From Myxococcota bacterium (lineage in GTDB: Bacteria; Myxococcota_A; Bradymonadia; UBA7976; UBA1532), in assembly GCA_963169045.1 (NCBI GenBank), contig CAUJDF010000038.1, forward strand, positions 142,372 to 206,371: 64,000 bases of DNA, written 5' to 3'. The position numbers and the translations under genes are program-made. The stretch's first letter is position 1. Each line of letters opens with the position of its first letter. Shown one piece after another: positions 1 through 8,627 of the stretch. Below the pieces are notes generated by a model that was given only the letters and a program-made list of their open reading frames with translations, was not told where the DNA came from and searched no databases.

Positions 1-251
1 GCATCCCGGCGCCGCTCGCGGCCGAGGTCACCGCCAGCCTCGAGATCCCCACCATCGGCATCGGCGCCGGCGCCGGCACGTCGGGCCAGGTGCTCGTCCT
101 GTACGACCTGCTGGGCCTCAACAACGGCTTCAGCCCGAAGTTCGTCAAGAAGTTCGACAACATGCACGACCGGGTGGTCAGCGCGGTCAACACGTTCGCG
201 CGCGAGGTGCGCACGGGCGACTTCCCGCTGCCGGCCCACTCGTTCGAATGA
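1..251 (+). CDS. panB: 3-methyl-2-oxobutanoate hydroxymethyltransferase, C-terminal part
   Basis: This is the last 82 codons of ketopantoate hydroxymethyltransferase, which makes ketopantoate from 2-oxoisovalerate and methylene-THF in pantothenate (CoA) synthesis in the cytoplasm. The readable frame starts at base 3 and ends with TGA at 249-251. The family signature IGIGAGAGTSGQVLVLYDLL is present, followed by a typical FSPKFVKK segment. The 5' part lies outside the window. The stop codon overlaps the panC start (ATGA), so the two genes are translationally coupled, as expected for consecutive enzymes of one pathway. Confidence 0.93.
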   Translation, partial: IPAPLAAEVTASLEIPTIGIGAGAGTSGQVLVLYDLLGLNNGFSPKFVKKFDNMHDRVVSAVNTFAREVRTGDFPLPAHSFE

Positions 252-1105
252 CCGACGTCCTGCGGTCGGTCGCCGACGCGCGCGCCTTCTCCGCCGGCCA
301 CCACGTCGCGGGGCGGCGCGTCGCGCTCGTGCCCACGATGGGCTCCCTGCACGAGGGCCACGTCGGTCTGGTGCGCCTTGCGCGACAGCACGCCGACGCG
401 GTGGTCGCGAGCGTCTTCGTGAACCCGACCCAGTTCGGCCCGGGCGAGGATTTCACGCGCTACCCCCGCGACACCGAAGGCGATCTGGCGAAGCTCGCCT
501 CGGCCGGCGCCGACGCCGTGTTCCTGCCGGACGTCGCGACGATGTACCCGCCGGGGCACGCCACGAAGGTGACCGTCTTTGGCCTCACCGAGGTGCTGTG
601 CGGGCGCAGCCGGCCGACGCACTTCGCCGGCGTCACCACGGTGGTGCTCAAGCTCTTCCACATCACGCGGTGCGACGTCGCGGTGTTTGGGGAGAAGGAC
701 TTCCAGCAGCTCGCGGTCATTCGGAAGATGGTCGCCGACCTGGATGTGCCCGTGGAGATCGTCGGCCACCCGATCGTGCGCGAGGCCGACGGCCTGGCGA
801 TGAGCAGCCGCAACGTGTACCTGAGCGCGGCGGAGCGCGCGGCGGCCCGGTCCCTGAGCGCCGGGCTGGCCGACGCGCGGCGCGCCTGGGCCGCCGGCGA
901 GCGCGACCCCCGCGCGCTCGAGCGGCTCGTGCGGGCGCGCGTCGAGGCGGCCCCGGGCGCCGACGTCGACTACGTGGAGGCCCGCGACGCCGCCGATCTC
1001 GCCGCGCTCGACGGCCCCGCCGCCCGCCCCGTCGTCGTCGCGCTGGCGGTGCGCTTCGGCAAGACGCGCCTCATCGACAACGCCGTCCTCGTCCCCAATC
1101 AGTGA
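248..1105 (+). CDS. panC: pantoate--beta-alanine ligase
   Basis: Pantothenate synthetase joins pantoate and beta-alanine using ATP, the last step of pantothenate synthesis in the cytoplasm. The 285-residue length is normal for the family. The HIGH-type nucleotide motif PTMGSLHEGH is at residues 29-38. The pantoate-site segment HFAGVTTVVLKLF, FGEKDFQQL and the KMSK-equivalent GLAMSSRN are all intact. The ATG sits inside the panB stop (4-base overlap), which fixes the start. Its 3' end overlaps the convergent membrane-protein gene by 7 bases. Identification is secure. Confidence 0.96.
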   Translation: MTDVLRSVADARAFSAGHHVAGRRVALVPTMGSLHEGHVGLVRLARQHADAVVASVFVNPTQFGPGEDFTRYPRDTEGDLAKLASAGADAVFLPDVATMYPPGHATKVTVFGLTEVLCGRSRPTHFAGVTTVVLKLFHITRCDVAVFGEKDFQQLAVIRKMVADLDVPVEIVGHPIVREADGLAMSSRNVYLSAAERAAARSLSAGLADARRAWAAGERDPRALERLVRARVEAAPGADVDYVEARDAADLAALDGPAARPVVVALAVRFGKTRLIDNAVLVPNQ

Positions 1106-1452
1106 AACAGCAGGGCGCTCGTGACCGAGAGCGCCGTGGCCAGGGCGAAGAGCGGGGCGGCGCCGCGGATCTCGAGGCGGTCGCCGAGCGCGTTGTCCGC
1201 GATCTTGAGCAGGATCATGTTCACGAGCACCGGCACGACCACGTACGCGAGCCCCAGCGTGAGCACCGCCGGCAGGAACAGGATCACCTTCAGCAGGAAG
1301 CGGGCGAGCCAGCCGAGCAAGAGGCTCGTCAGCCCGAAGACGGCGGCGGCGGCGAACGCCGCGCCCCAGTTGCGCACGCGGATCGAGGGCGTCACCGCGG
1401 CGGCGACCATGAAGACCGCCGAGACGACCACCCATTTCACGAGCAGGCCCAT
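1099..1452 (-). CDS. small four-helix membrane protein, phage-holin superfamily IV type
   Basis: The product is a 117-residue, strongly hydrophobic protein with about four transmembrane segments and short loops. The layout (MGLLVKWVVVSAVFMVAAA, a central LLLGWLARFLLKVILFLPAVL pair of helices, then a C-terminal helix) is that of the 'mycobacterial 4TMS phage holin' family. This family is common on bacterial chromosomes without any phage nearby, and its function there is unknown. No lysis or phage genes are next to it, so a true holin role is not implied. The ATG at 1452 has a GAGGA-like site upstream. The gene is convergent with panC and divergent from the barrel gene at 1515. Confidence 0.75.
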   Translation of the reverse strand: MGLLVKWVVVSAVFMVAAAVTPSIRVRNWGAAFAAAAVFGLTSLLLGWLARFLLKVILFLPAVLTLGLAYVVVPVLVNMILLKIADNALGDRLEIRGAAPLFALATALSVTSALLFH

Positions 1453-1514
1453 GATCCGTTCGTCCTCCGATTCGTCAGGAATCGTGTAACACGGTACAAG
1501 GGTGGCGACACGCC

Positions 1515-2075
1515 ATGAAACGGAAGCGGCTCCTGTCGATCGGGTGGACGATGGGGCTCGCCGCGGTCGCGGCGCCGGCCGCCGCGCAGGAGCGACTCGG
1601 GCGCGTCCAGGTCGGCGCCGGCTTCTTCGTTCCCACCGATCTGCGCGTCGACGGCAACAACGCCGAGGCCGAGCCCGGCGTCCTCGTCGGCTTCCGCATC
1701 GACCGCCCCGTGGCGCCGGCGCTCGACGCCGGCCTCTTCCTGCAGGTCGGCTCGTTGACCGCCGGGCGCCGCGACGAACAGGTGAACTTCTTCACCTTCG
1801 GCGCCTCCCTCTCCTGGGTCCACACGCTCGACAACAAGGCGACGCTGCGCCTGGGCGGCGACGTGGGCTACCGCCGCCAGTTCGCCGATCTCGAGCGCTA
1901 CGATCGCATCAACGCCGTCGCCCTGAACGGGCATGCCATCCTGAGCTACGCGCTGGCGGCGCGCTTCACCGGGGTGGTCGAGGCGGGCGTGCTGACGCAG
2001 CCGTTCGGCAGCAACGGCGACCACGAGGTGATGTGGCTGCCGTTCCCCTACCTGATGCTGGGCGCGGAGTTCTGA
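1515..2075 (+). CDS. outer-membrane beta-barrel protein, unknown function
   Basis: The 186-residue product has a classical signal peptide (MKRKR, a hydrophobic stretch, then AAAQ). Alternating amphipathic strands follow, such as VQVGAGFFVP, VLVGFRIDRPV and FFTFGASLSWVHTL. The last residue is Phe (LMLGAEF), the C-terminal signature recognised by the Bam machinery. It therefore looks like a small 8-stranded OmpA/OmpW-size barrel. No extra domain or ligand motif is visible. The gene is divergent from the holin-like gene, with a 62-base shared upstream region, and convergent with the TerB-like gene (6-base gap). Confidence 0.7.
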   Translation: MKRKRLLSIGWTMGLAAVAAPAAAQERLGRVQVGAGFFVPTDLRVDGNNAEAEPGVLVGFRIDRPVAPALDAGLFLQVGSLTAGRRDEQVNFFTFGASLSWVHTLDNKATLRLGGDVGYRRQFADLERYDRINAVALNGHAILSYALAARFTGVVEAGVLTQPFGSNGDHEVMWLPFPYLMLGAEF

Positions 2076-2081
2076 CGCCGG

Positions 2082-2666
2082 CTACTTCGAGGACTTCTGG
2101 TCGAGGCGGCGGCTGATCTGCTCGAGCGCGGACTTCTCGTCGTCGCTCATGTTCCAGAAGCGGCCGAAGAGACCGCCGGTGGCGCGGGCCACCTGGACGC
2201 TGAGGCGCTCGAGGTTCTGACGCGCGTCGGCCGCCTGGTCGGCGGGCATCGCGGCGAGCAGGGCGCCGATGAAGTCGAGCGCCGCGTCGAAGAACTCGGC
2301 CGACGGCTTGCGCGTGAGGATCGCCTCGAGCAGCGTGAAGGGGGGCGAGCCGGGCTGCATTCCGCGCTCCTCGGCGGCGCGGAGCAGCATGTCGCGCTCG
2401 TCGGGCTGCACCTCGCCGTCGGCCCAGGCGACCTGGACCAGCGGAACGAGATGCAGGACCGGCGCCGTCTCGGAGGTGATGCCCACCGCCGCCAGGCGGC
2501 GCAGCGTCTCGTCGTCGTTCACGCCGGTGCCGATGCGCAGCGCCTCGACGCCGCTCTCGCTGGCGAGCTTCTCGCGCAGCTTCGCCACGAGCTCCCGGTT
2601 CTTGCGCTCGAAGTACTCTTCCTCGTGCGCCTTGCGGAGGTCTTCGAGAGGTTCCTTGTCGGCCAT
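2082..2666 (-). CDS. TerB-like helical protein
   Basis: The product is a 194-residue soluble protein without a signal peptide. A charged, probably coiled-coil start (residues 1-35) precedes an all-helical region with the motif VAWADGEVQPDERDMLLRAA near residue 95-115. That acidic helix-turn-helix pattern (ADGxxxxxE) is typical of TerB/DjlA-type domains, which bind metal or act as scaffolds. No other tellurite-resistance genes (terC, terD) lie nearby, so a tellurite role should not be assumed. The ATG at 2666 has GTGGAG upstream. About 147 bases without a recognisable gene separate it from modC. Confidence 0.65.
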   Translation of the reverse strand: MADKEPLEDLRKAHEEEYFERKNRELVAKLREKLASESGVEALRIGTGVNDDETLRRLAAVGITSETAPVLHLVPLVQVAWADGEVQPDERDMLLRAAEERGMQPGSPPFTLLEAILTRKPSAEFFDAALDFIGALLAAMPADQAADARQNLERLSVQVARATGGLFGRFWNMSDDEKSALEQISRRLDQKSSK

Positions 2667-2813
2667 CGCTCCACCCGTCGTGACGAACTGCGTCGGCTTC
2701 TACACGCGGAAGCCGCGGCCAATCAATGGCAAGCGTAGCGCCAACCACACATCCGCGCGAGGAGCCCCGTCGACGCCGCGCCGCTCGCCACCGCGCGGCG
2801 CGGGCGGGCGCTG

Positions 2814-3503
2814 TCAGTCGGCGCGGAAGAAGTCGTCGACGAATGGGGTGGCCGCGCCGGCGCCGGCGCCGTCCCAGGTCACGCGGCCCGCTTCGACGAC
2901 GTGCAGGCGGCCGCCGAAGGCGCGGGCGTCGGCGGGGTCGTGGGTGACGACGATCGCGGGCAGGCGCAGCGCACGCAGGCGCTCGGCGAGGAACTCGCGC
3001 AGGCGTCGGCGCGTGCCGCGGTCGACGGCGGCGAGGGGCTCGTCGAGGAGCAGCGCGACGGGCTCGGCGGCCAGCGCACGGGCGAGCGCCACGCGCTGCC
3101 GCTCGCCGCCAGAGAGCGCGGCGGGGCGGCGGTCCGCGACCTCGGCGACGCCCATGGATGCGAGCCAGTCCACGGCCCGCGCCCGGTCGAGGCCGCGGCA
3201 GGCCAGCGCGAACTCGACGTTGCGGCGCGCGCTGAGGTGCGGGAAGAGGCCGTAGCCCTGCGGCACGTAGCCGACCCCGCGGTCCTCGGGCGCGACGTCG
3301 ACCCCCGCCGCCGTGTCGAGCAGCACGCGGCCGCCGACGACGACCCGGCCCCGCGGCGGGCGCGCCAGGCCGAGGACGACGCGCAGCAGCGTCGACTTGC
3401 CGGCGCCGTTCGGTCCGGCGAGGACGAGCGGTCCGTCGTCGCTCGTCGCCCGCAGGTCGAAGTCGACGCCACCGACGCGGCCCTCGACCCACAGGTCGAT
3501 CAC
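2814..3503 (-). CDS. modC: molybdate ABC transporter ATP-binding protein, short form
   Basis: This is the ATPase subunit that powers molybdate (or tungstate) import. Walker [10 protein letters not shown] is at residues 30-38, the Q-loop in [10 protein letters not shown], the signature [15 protein letters not shown], and Walker [12 protein letters not shown]. At 229 residues the protein ends just after the ATPase core. Classical ModC is about 350 residues and carries a C-terminal Mop/TOBE molybdate-binding domain, which is absent here. The GTG start at 3503 overlaps the modB stop (GTGA), so modB and modC are coupled. Tungstate or sulfate specificity cannot be excluded from this subunit alone. 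Confidence 0.88.
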   Translation of the reverse strand: MIDLWVEGRVGGVDFDLRATSDDGPLVLAGPNGAGKSTLLRVVLGLARPPRGRVVVGGRVLLDTAAGVDVAPEDRGVGYVPQGYGLFPHLSARRNVEFALACRGLDRARAVDWLASMGVAEVADRRPAALSGGERQRVALARALAAEPVALLLDEPLAAVDRGTRRRLREFLAERLRALRLPAIVVTHDPADARAFGGRLHVVEAGRVTWDGAGAGAATPFVDDFFRAD

Positions 3504-4282
3504 GCGACGCCTCGCGCGAGCGGGCCGCGCAGGGCCAGCAGCAGCCCGAGCGCGACGACGAGCAACACGACCGAGATCGCTTGCGCGGCGCGGAGATCCG
3601 ACTCGAGCGCGGTGTAGATCGCCAGCGGGAGCGTCTGCGTGCGGCCCGGCAGGTTGCCGGCGAAGAGCAGGGTGGCGCCGAACTCGCCGAGGGCGCGGGC
3701 CCAGGCCACGGCGGCGCCGCCGATCAGGGCGGGCAGCGCGATCGGGATCGCCACGCCGAGGAGGACGCGCGAAGGCGTCGCGCCGAGGCTGCGGGCGACC
3801 GCGAAGAGCTCCGGGTCGAGGCCGCGGAAGGCGGCCGTCGCCGACTGGACGTAGAGCGGCGCCGACACGACCACCTGCGCGAGCACGACGGCGGCCGACG
3901 TGAACGGCAGGCGCAGGCCGGCATCGGCGAGCGCCGGCCCGAACAGGCCCTGGCGGCCGAACAGCATGAGGAGCGCCACACCGACGACCGCCGGCGGCAC
4001 GACGATCGGCAGCTCGAGCAGCACCTCGAACCAGCGGCGGCGGGGGCGCCGCGAGAGCCACCAGGCCAGCGGCGTGCCGAGCAGGAGGGTGGCGAGCAGG
4101 CCGACGGTGGTGGTGAGCAGGCTGAGGCGCACCGCGGGCCACACGGCGGGGTGGGCGAGGCCCGCGCGCAGCGCCGCCGGGTCGGTCCCGACGACGAGCG
4201 CCGCGATCGGCAGCACGAGCAGCGCCGCGAGCGTGCCGCCGAGCGCGCCGGCGAGCAGCTTCGGGCCCGCGCGCCTCAGCAC
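3500..4282 (-). CDS. modB: molybdate ABC transporter permease
   Basis: The product is a 260-residue inner-membrane permease with about six transmembrane helices. The inner-membrane coupling loop that contacts ModC is seen as [20 protein letters not shown], and the family signature [11 protein letters not shown] follows. Together these are characteristic of ModB/CysT permeases. The start is taken as GTG at 4282, 23 bases after the modA stop. An in-frame CTG 27 bases further upstream is also possible. The gene lies between modA and modC on the same strand, in the usual order. Confidence 0.88.
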   Translation of the reverse strand: MLRRAGPKLLAGALGGTLAALLVLPIAALVVGTDPAALRAGLAHPAVWPAVRLSLLTTTVGLLATLLLGTPLAWWLSRRPRRRWFEVLLELPIVVPPAVVGVALLMLFGRQGLFGPALADAGLRLPFTSAAVVLAQVVVSAPLYVQSATAAFRGLDPELFAVARSLGATPSRVLLGVAIPIALPALIGGAAVAWARALGEFGATLLFAGNLPGRTQTLPLAIYTALESDLRAAQAISVVLLVVALGLLLALRGPLARGVA

Positions 4283-4305
4283 GCCGAGCGCGGGCGCCTC
4301 GGGCC

Positions 4306-5013
4306 TCAGGGCGGGACCTCGAAGCCGCGCGCGCCGAGGACGCGGCGGCCGACGTCGCCGCGCACGAGGTCGACGAAGGCGCGCGCCGCCTCGCCGCGAC
4401 CCTTCAGGACCGCGATCGGGTAGACGCCGCGCTCCGCTTCGATGGGCAGGACGTCGACCCGGTCCGCGGCGGCGAGGGCGTCGGTGCGGTAGACGATGCC
4501 GGCGTCGGCCTCGCCCATCGCGACGCGGTTCAGGACGAGGCGCACGTTCAGCTCGTGGGAGACGACCTTCGGCTCGACGGCCGCGCGCAGGCCGGCGGCG
4601 TCGAGGGCGCGGCGCGCGTACCGGCCCGCCGGCACCTCGGGCGCGGCGAGCACGACGCGCGTCGCGCGCGGCAGGTCGGCGAGTGACCGGAGCCCGGCGG
4701 GGTTGCCCTTCGGCACGACGAGCACGAGCGCGTTGCGCGCGAACACCCCCGGCGGCTCGACCATCGAGGCGAGGGCCTGCATGTGCTCGACGTCGGCGGA
4801 TGCGAAGACGTCGGCGGGCGCGCCGCCCTCGATCTGGAGCCGCAGCGCCTGGCTGCCGGCGAAGTTGAGGAGCACCTGCGTGCCGGGGTGCGTCCGCTCG
4901 AATTCGCGGGCGATCTCCTGGAACGACTCGGTGAGGGAGGTCGCGGCGTGGACGTGGAGCTGCACCGGGTCCGGCTTGCAGGCGACGAGCGCCAGGGCGA
5001 GGAGCCAGCGCAT
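4306..5013 (-). CDS. modA: molybdate-binding lipoprotein of the ABC transporter
   Basis: This is the extracytoplasmic substrate-binding protein that delivers molybdate to ModBC. The 235-residue precursor has a short lipoprotein signal with Cys12 in LVAC. The ModA oxyanion-binding start [10 protein letters not shown] follows, then [20 protein letters not shown] and FASADVEHM, all family hallmarks. The rest ([15 protein letters not shown]) fits a type II periplasmic-binding fold. The ATG overlaps the last base of the regulator's stop (TGATG), so it is coupled to the upstream regulator gene. Tungstate binding is an alternative. Confidence 0.9.
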   Translation of the reverse strand: MRWLLALALVACKPDPVQLHVHAATSLTESFQEIAREFERTHPGTQVLLNFAGSQALRLQIEGGAPADVFASADVEHMQALASMVEPPGVFARNALVLVVPKGNPAGLRSLADLPRATRVVLAAPEVPAGRYARRALDAAGLRAAVEPKVVSHELNVRLVLNRVAMGEADAGIVYRTDALAAADRVDVLPIEAERGVYPIAVLKGRGEAARAFVDLVRGDVGRRVLGARGFEVPP

Positions 5014-6071
5014 CAGGCGGCTCCGGCGACGACGCGGCCGGTCTCGCCGGCGTCGTAGCCGCCGAACGACTCGAGATCGCGGCGGAACGCGCGGCCGGCG
5101 AGCGTGTCGAGCAGGCGCGCGAGGCGGGGATCGGCGGCCGCGCCGGGGGCGAAGGCGAGGTCGAAGCGCTCCTCGGCGAGCTGGATGAAGTCGAGCTCGG
5201 CGGCGATGGCGGCGGCGCGGATGGCGATGCCGGCGTCGGCGGCGCCGAGGGCAATGGCCTGGCCGACCTCCATGTGGCCGTGCACGACGGGGCCCGCGGG
5301 CGCGACGGGCCCGCCGGCGAGGCGCTCGAGCAGGCGGCGGGCGCCGGCGCCCGGCTCGCGCGCGGCGAAGCGCACGCCGGGCCGCAGGGCGTCGGCGACG
5401 GTGCGCAGGCCGAGCGGGTTGCCGCGGCGGACGAGCAGGCCCTGCTCCCACCGGGCGAGCGTCACGACGAGCGCGCCGGCGCCGAGGCGGCGGCGCACGA
5501 GCGGGACGTTGAACTCGCCCGTGTCCTCGTCGAACAGGTGCGCGCCCGCGACGTGGACGCGTCCACGCGCGAGCAGGTCGAGCGCGCGCTCGCTCGTCGC
5601 GGTCAGCCAGACCGGCTCGGCGCCGCGATCGGCGGCGCGCCGCGCCAGGACGCCCAGCGGCGGGGCGCAGCCGGCGACGAGCACGCGGCGCCGCAGCTCG
5701 TCGGTGGACGCCAGCGGCCGGACGCGCAGGCGGCGCCCCTTCCCGGCCTCGGCCAGACCGTCGGCGGGCGTGTGCGGATCGGCGCCGAGCGGGTGCGCCA
5801 CCCAGCGCTCGCCGATCCAGGCCAGCGCCACGCGCCCCGTCGCGGTGCCCTCGGCCTCGAGGAGGGCGCCGTCGTCGTCGAGGCGGAAGAGGTCCTCGAC
5901 GCGACAGTCGAGCGCGCGGGCCAGCCGCAGCGCGACCCCCACGGACGGCGCCGCCCGACCTGCCTCGAGCGCGCTCAACGCCTGCCGGCTGAGGTCGGCG
6001 GCTTCGGCGAGCGCCTGCTGCGTCAGGCCGGCGCGCTCGCGCGAGGCGCGCAGGCGGTTCTCGATCGACAT
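5013..6071 (-). CDS. one-component regulator: XRE-type HTH fused to a PBP-like (molybdate-binding-like) domain
   Basis: The 352-residue protein has an N-terminal helix-turn-helix of the XRE family at about residues 6-60 ([20 protein letters not shown]), then a linker. A C-terminal domain (about 130-335) resembles periplasmic binding proteins ([50 protein letters not shown]). The layout matches the COG1910-type 'HTH plus PBP-like' regulators often placed before mod genes. It is expected to sense the oxyanion in the cytoplasm and control the mod operon, replacing ModE. The start is chosen at ATG 6071, which begins the HTH. An upstream ATG at 6119 would run through the putative promoter. Confidence 0.8.
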   Translation of the reverse strand: MSIENRLRASRERAGLTQQALAEAADLSRQALSALEAGRAAPSVGVALRLARALDCRVEDLFRLDDDGALLEAEGTATGRVALAWIGERWVAHPLGADPHTPADGLAEAGKGRRLRVRPLASTDELRRRVLVAGCAPPLGVLARRAADRGAEPVWLTATSERALDLLARGRVHVAGAHLFDEDTGEFNVPLVRRRLGAGALVVTLARWEQGLLVRRGNPLGLRTVADALRPGVRFAAREPGAGARRLLERLAGGPVAPAGPVVHGHMEVGQAIALGAADAGIAIRAAAIAAELDFIQLAEERFDLAFAPGAAADPRLARLLDTLAGRAFRRDLESFGGYDAGETGRVVAGAA

Positions 6072-6077
6072 GCGGCG

Positions 6078-6106
6078 TTCGTAAAGCAGACACAACACCG
6101 CGTCAA
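6078..6106 (-). promoter_or_regulatory. candidate sigma-70 promoter of the mod operon
   Basis: Read on the minus strand, TTGACG (6101-6106) is followed by a 17-base spacer and TACGAA (6078-6083). The -35 is strong and the -10 weak. A second TTGACG lies 15 bases further upstream as a direct repeat and may be an operator half-site. Transcription would begin almost at the regulator ATG (6071), leaving a very short leader. Confidence 0.4.
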
Positions 6107-6122
6107 GCGAACACGTCAACGC

Positions 6123-6983
6123 TCAGGCGCGGGTGGCCTCGGCGACGCGATCGTGTCCGGCGAGGTCGGCGTGGACGTGGGCACCCGTCCAATCGGGGCC
6201 GTCGAGCAGGCGGCGCAGCGCGTCGCCCTGGTCGTGGCCGATCTCGATGACGAGCGCGCCGCCCGGGCGCAGGGCGGCGGCGGCGGCGGGGATGAGACGG
6301 CGGATGACCTGCAGGCCGTCGCGGCCGCCGTCGAGCGCGAGGCGCGGCTCGAAGTCGCGCACGTCGGGCATCAGGTGGCGGCACGCCTCGGTGGCGATGT
6401 AGGGCGGGTTGCTGGCGACGAGGTGCGCGCGGCGCTCGCCGAGCGGGGTGAGCAGGTCGCCCTGCAGGAACTCGACGTTGCCGAGGCCGTTCGCGGCGCC
6501 GTTCTCGCGGGCCACGGCGAGCGCGTCGGGCGACACGTCGATGGCGATCACCTGTGCGTCGGGCCGCGCCTGGGCGATCGAGAGCGCGATGGCGCCGCTG
6601 CCGGTGCCGACGTCGACGACGAGCGGCGCCTCGACGCCGGTGAGCTTCGTCAACGCCACGTCGACGAGCAGCTCCGTCTCGGGCCGTGGGATGAGCACGC
6701 GCGGGTCGACCTTGAGATCGAGGTCGCGGAAGCCTCGCTGGCCGAGGATGTAGGCGATGGGCTCGTGACGGGCGCGCCGCCGCACGCGGTCGCGGATGGC
6801 GGTGAGCTCGTCCGGGTGCAGCGGTCGGTCGTGGTCGGTGTAGACCTGGATGCGGCTGATGCCGAGCGCGTGGGCGATGAGGAGCTCGGCGTCGAGGCGC
6901 GCGCTCTCGATGCCCTTCTCCTGGAAGAAGCCGGTCGTCCAGCGCAGCACGCGCCGGATCGTCCAAGGACCCTCGTCGCTCAT
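6123..6983 (-). CDS. prmC: peptide chain release factor N5-glutamine methyltransferase
   Basis: The enzyme methylates the Gln of the GGQ motif in release factors RF1/RF2 using S-adenosylmethionine. The 286-residue protein has the helical N-terminal substrate domain and a Rossmann methyltransferase domain. The SAM loop is VVDVGTGSGAIALSIA, and the diagnostic catalytic NPPY is in LVASNPPYIATEA. YILGQRGFRDLDLKVDPRVL and LIPRPETELLVD are also typical of PrmC/HemK. Its ATG overlaps the stop of the upstream gene (ATGA), so it is the distal member of a coupled series. The more usual neighbour prfA is not present. Confidence 0.95.
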   Translation of the reverse strand: MSDEGPWTIRRVLRWTTGFFQEKGIESARLDAELLIAHALGISRIQVYTDHDRPLHPDELTAIRDRVRRRARHEPIAYILGQRGFRDLDLKVDPRVLIPRPETELLVDVALTKLTGVEAPLVVDVGTGSGAIALSIAQARPDAQVIAIDVSPDALAVARENGAANGLGNVEFLQGDLLTPLGERRAHLVASNPPYIATEACRHLMPDVRDFEPRLALDGGRDGLQVIRRLIPAAAAALRPGGALVIEIGHDQGDALRRLLDGPDWTGAHVHADLAGHDRVAEATRA

Positions 6984-7582
6984 CGGCCGGCCCGCGCGCG
7001 TGTGTACTTCTGGTCGAAGCGCGCCTTGTCGAAGAGCTCGCGCGCCACCGGACCGCAGCGCACCTTCTGCACGCACTGCTTGACGCGCTCGAGGCGCGCG
7101 GCGTCGAGCTGCTCGAACTTCGCGCGCGACATCTCCAGCGTCAGGTACTCGTGCACTTCCTCTTCACCGCGCCGGCGACCCTTGCGCTCCGGTCGCACCA
7201 CATCTTCGAACGTCAGCACCATGCGTTCCACCGCCGGCATCTCGCCGAACACCCCGCGCGCGCCGGTCGCGTACTGCGTGCGGCCGAGCACGAACCAGCC
7301 CACGGCGCGGGCGAGCAGCTCCTCGTCGGTGGCGCCGCCGATCGTCTGCCAATAGGTGATGCGCACCTCGCCGCCCTTCAGCGACACCCGCTCGGTGGCG
7401 TGGCGGCGCGGCGGATCGACCAGGTAGATGCCGGTGAGCTGCTCGACGCGCAGCTTCAGCGGCGCGGTGGGATCGTCGGCGCCGTACACCTGTGCCGCGC
7501 GCGCCGTCACCGCGTCGGGGCGGACCTGCGCCGTCGCGTCGGTCGCCACCAGCAGCAGCACGCAGAGGAGCAGGCGCTTCAA
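6980..7582 (-). CDS. secreted protein of unknown function between gpsA and prmC
   Basis: I do not recognise this 200-residue protein. It has a cleavable signal peptide (KRLLLCVLLLVATDATAQ) and then a soluble, charged domain with one Cys pair (CVQKVRC, about residues 168-174). A basic patch (RKGRRRGEEE) lies before a helical C-terminus. The start is a TTG at 7582 that overlaps the gpsA stop (TTGA), and the stop overlaps the prmC start (ATGA). Both junctions strongly support that the frame is real and translationally coupled. It probably acts in the periplasm. Its operon with a glycerol-phosphate enzyme gives no clear hint of function. Confidence 0.65.
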   Translation of the reverse strand: MKRLLLCVLLLVATDATAQVRPDAVTARAAQVYGADDPTAPLKLRVEQLTGIYLVDPPRRHATERVSLKGGEVRITYWQTIGGATDEELLARAVGWFVLGRTQYATGARGVFGEMPAVERMVLTFEDVVRPERKGRRRGEEEVHEYLTLEMSRAKFEQLDAARLERVKQCVQKVRCGPVARELFDKARFDQKYTRARAGR

Positions 7583-8583
7583 CCGTGCTCCCGCTCGCGC
7601 TTCAAGTCGCGGGTCATGAGGTCGTGCATCGCGCGAGCGGCGGGCTTGCCTTCGTACAGGATGCGGAAGATCTCGCTGGTGATCGGCATCTCGACGCCGC
7701 ACTTCGCGGCGAGGTCGTAAGCGCTGCGCGTCGTGCGCACGCCCTCGGCGACCTCCTTCATCTCGCCGACGATCTCCTCGAGCTTGCGGCCGCGGCCCAG
7801 CTCCACCCCCACGTGCCGATTGCGGGAGAGGTCGCCGGTGCAGGTGAGCACGAGGTCGCCCATGCCCGCGAGGCCGGCCAGCGTGAGCGGGTTCGCGCCG
7901 AGCTTGACGGCGAGGCGCGTGATCTCGGCCACGCCCCGGGTGAGCAGGGCGGCGCGGCTGTTGTGGCCGAGGCCGAGGCCGACCGCCACGCCCGCCGCGA
8001 TGGCGATCACGTTCTTGAGCGCGCCCCCCAGCTCGACGCCGGTCACGTCCTCGGTGGTGTAGACGCGGAAGTACTCGGTGCTGAAGGCCTTCTGGACGCG
8101 CTCGGCGACCTCGTTGTCGCGCGCGGCGACGGTCACCGCCGTCGCCATCTTGAGCAGCGTCTCGCGCGCGAAGCTCGGCCCGGAGAGGAACGCCAGGTCG
8201 CGCTGCAGCGCCGCCGGCAGCACCTGCTGCAGGACCTCCTCCATCGTGGCGAGGGTCTGGTTCTCGATGCCCTTGGCGGCGCTGACGATGGGCACGCCCG
8301 GCTTCAGATGCGGCGCGAGGCGGCCGGCGACCTCGCGCGTGGCGTGGCTCGGCACGACCAGCGTGACGAGCTCCGCGCCGGCGACGGCGGCGGCGAGGTC
8401 GCTCGTGGCGCCGATCGCGTCGGGCAGGGCGATGTCCGTCTGGTGCTTCGGATTGCGGTGGTCGCGGGCGATGCCCTCGATCACCGCCTCGTCGCGGTCC
8501 CAGACGACCACCGGCCCCCGGTTCACCAGCACCGAGGCCAGCGCCGTCCCCCAACTGCCACCACCGATCACCGCCGAACGCAT
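7579..8583 (-). CDS. gpsA: NAD(P)H-dependent glycerol-3-phosphate dehydrogenase
   Basis: The enzyme reduces dihydroxyacetone phosphate to sn-glycerol 3-phosphate for phospholipid synthesis in the cytoplasm. The 334-residue length is normal. The Rossmann motif is IGGGSWGTALA at the N-terminus. Further family blocks are VSAAKGIENQT, FLSGPSFA, the catalytic-lysine block GGALKNVIAIAAG, and GLAGMGDLVLTCTGDLSRN. ATG 8583 directly precedes the dinucleotide-binding strand. It lies 44 bases downstream of the histidine kinase gene on the same strand and is coupled to the next two genes. Confidence 0.96.
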   Translation of the reverse strand: MRSAVIGGGSWGTALASVLVNRGPVVVWDRDEAVIEGIARDHRNPKHQTDIALPDAIGATSDLAAAVAGAELVTLVVPSHATREVAGRLAPHLKPGVPIVSAAKGIENQTLATMEEVLQQVLPAALQRDLAFLSGPSFARETLLKMATAVTVAARDNEVAERVQKAFSTEYFRVYTTEDVTGVELGGALKNVIAIAAGVAVGLGLGHNSRAALLTRGVAEITRLAVKLGANPLTLAGLAGMGDLVLTCTGDLSRNRHVGVELGRGRKLEEIVGEMKEVAEGVRTTRSAYDLAAKCGVEMPITSEIFRILYEGKPAARAMHDLMTRDLKREREHG

Positions 8584-8627
8584 CGTCGCCTCCGTGGCGC
8601 GGAGCGTCGCACCGCCCACCGACGCGA

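Noticed and set aside
1099..1452. Prophage remnant suggested by the holin-like protein
   Set aside because: No endolysin, structural or integrase genes are nearby, and this membrane family is common on chromosomes.
2082..2666. Tellurite-resistance function for the TerB-like protein
   Set aside because: No other ter genes are in the window, and the domain alone does not imply the phenotype.
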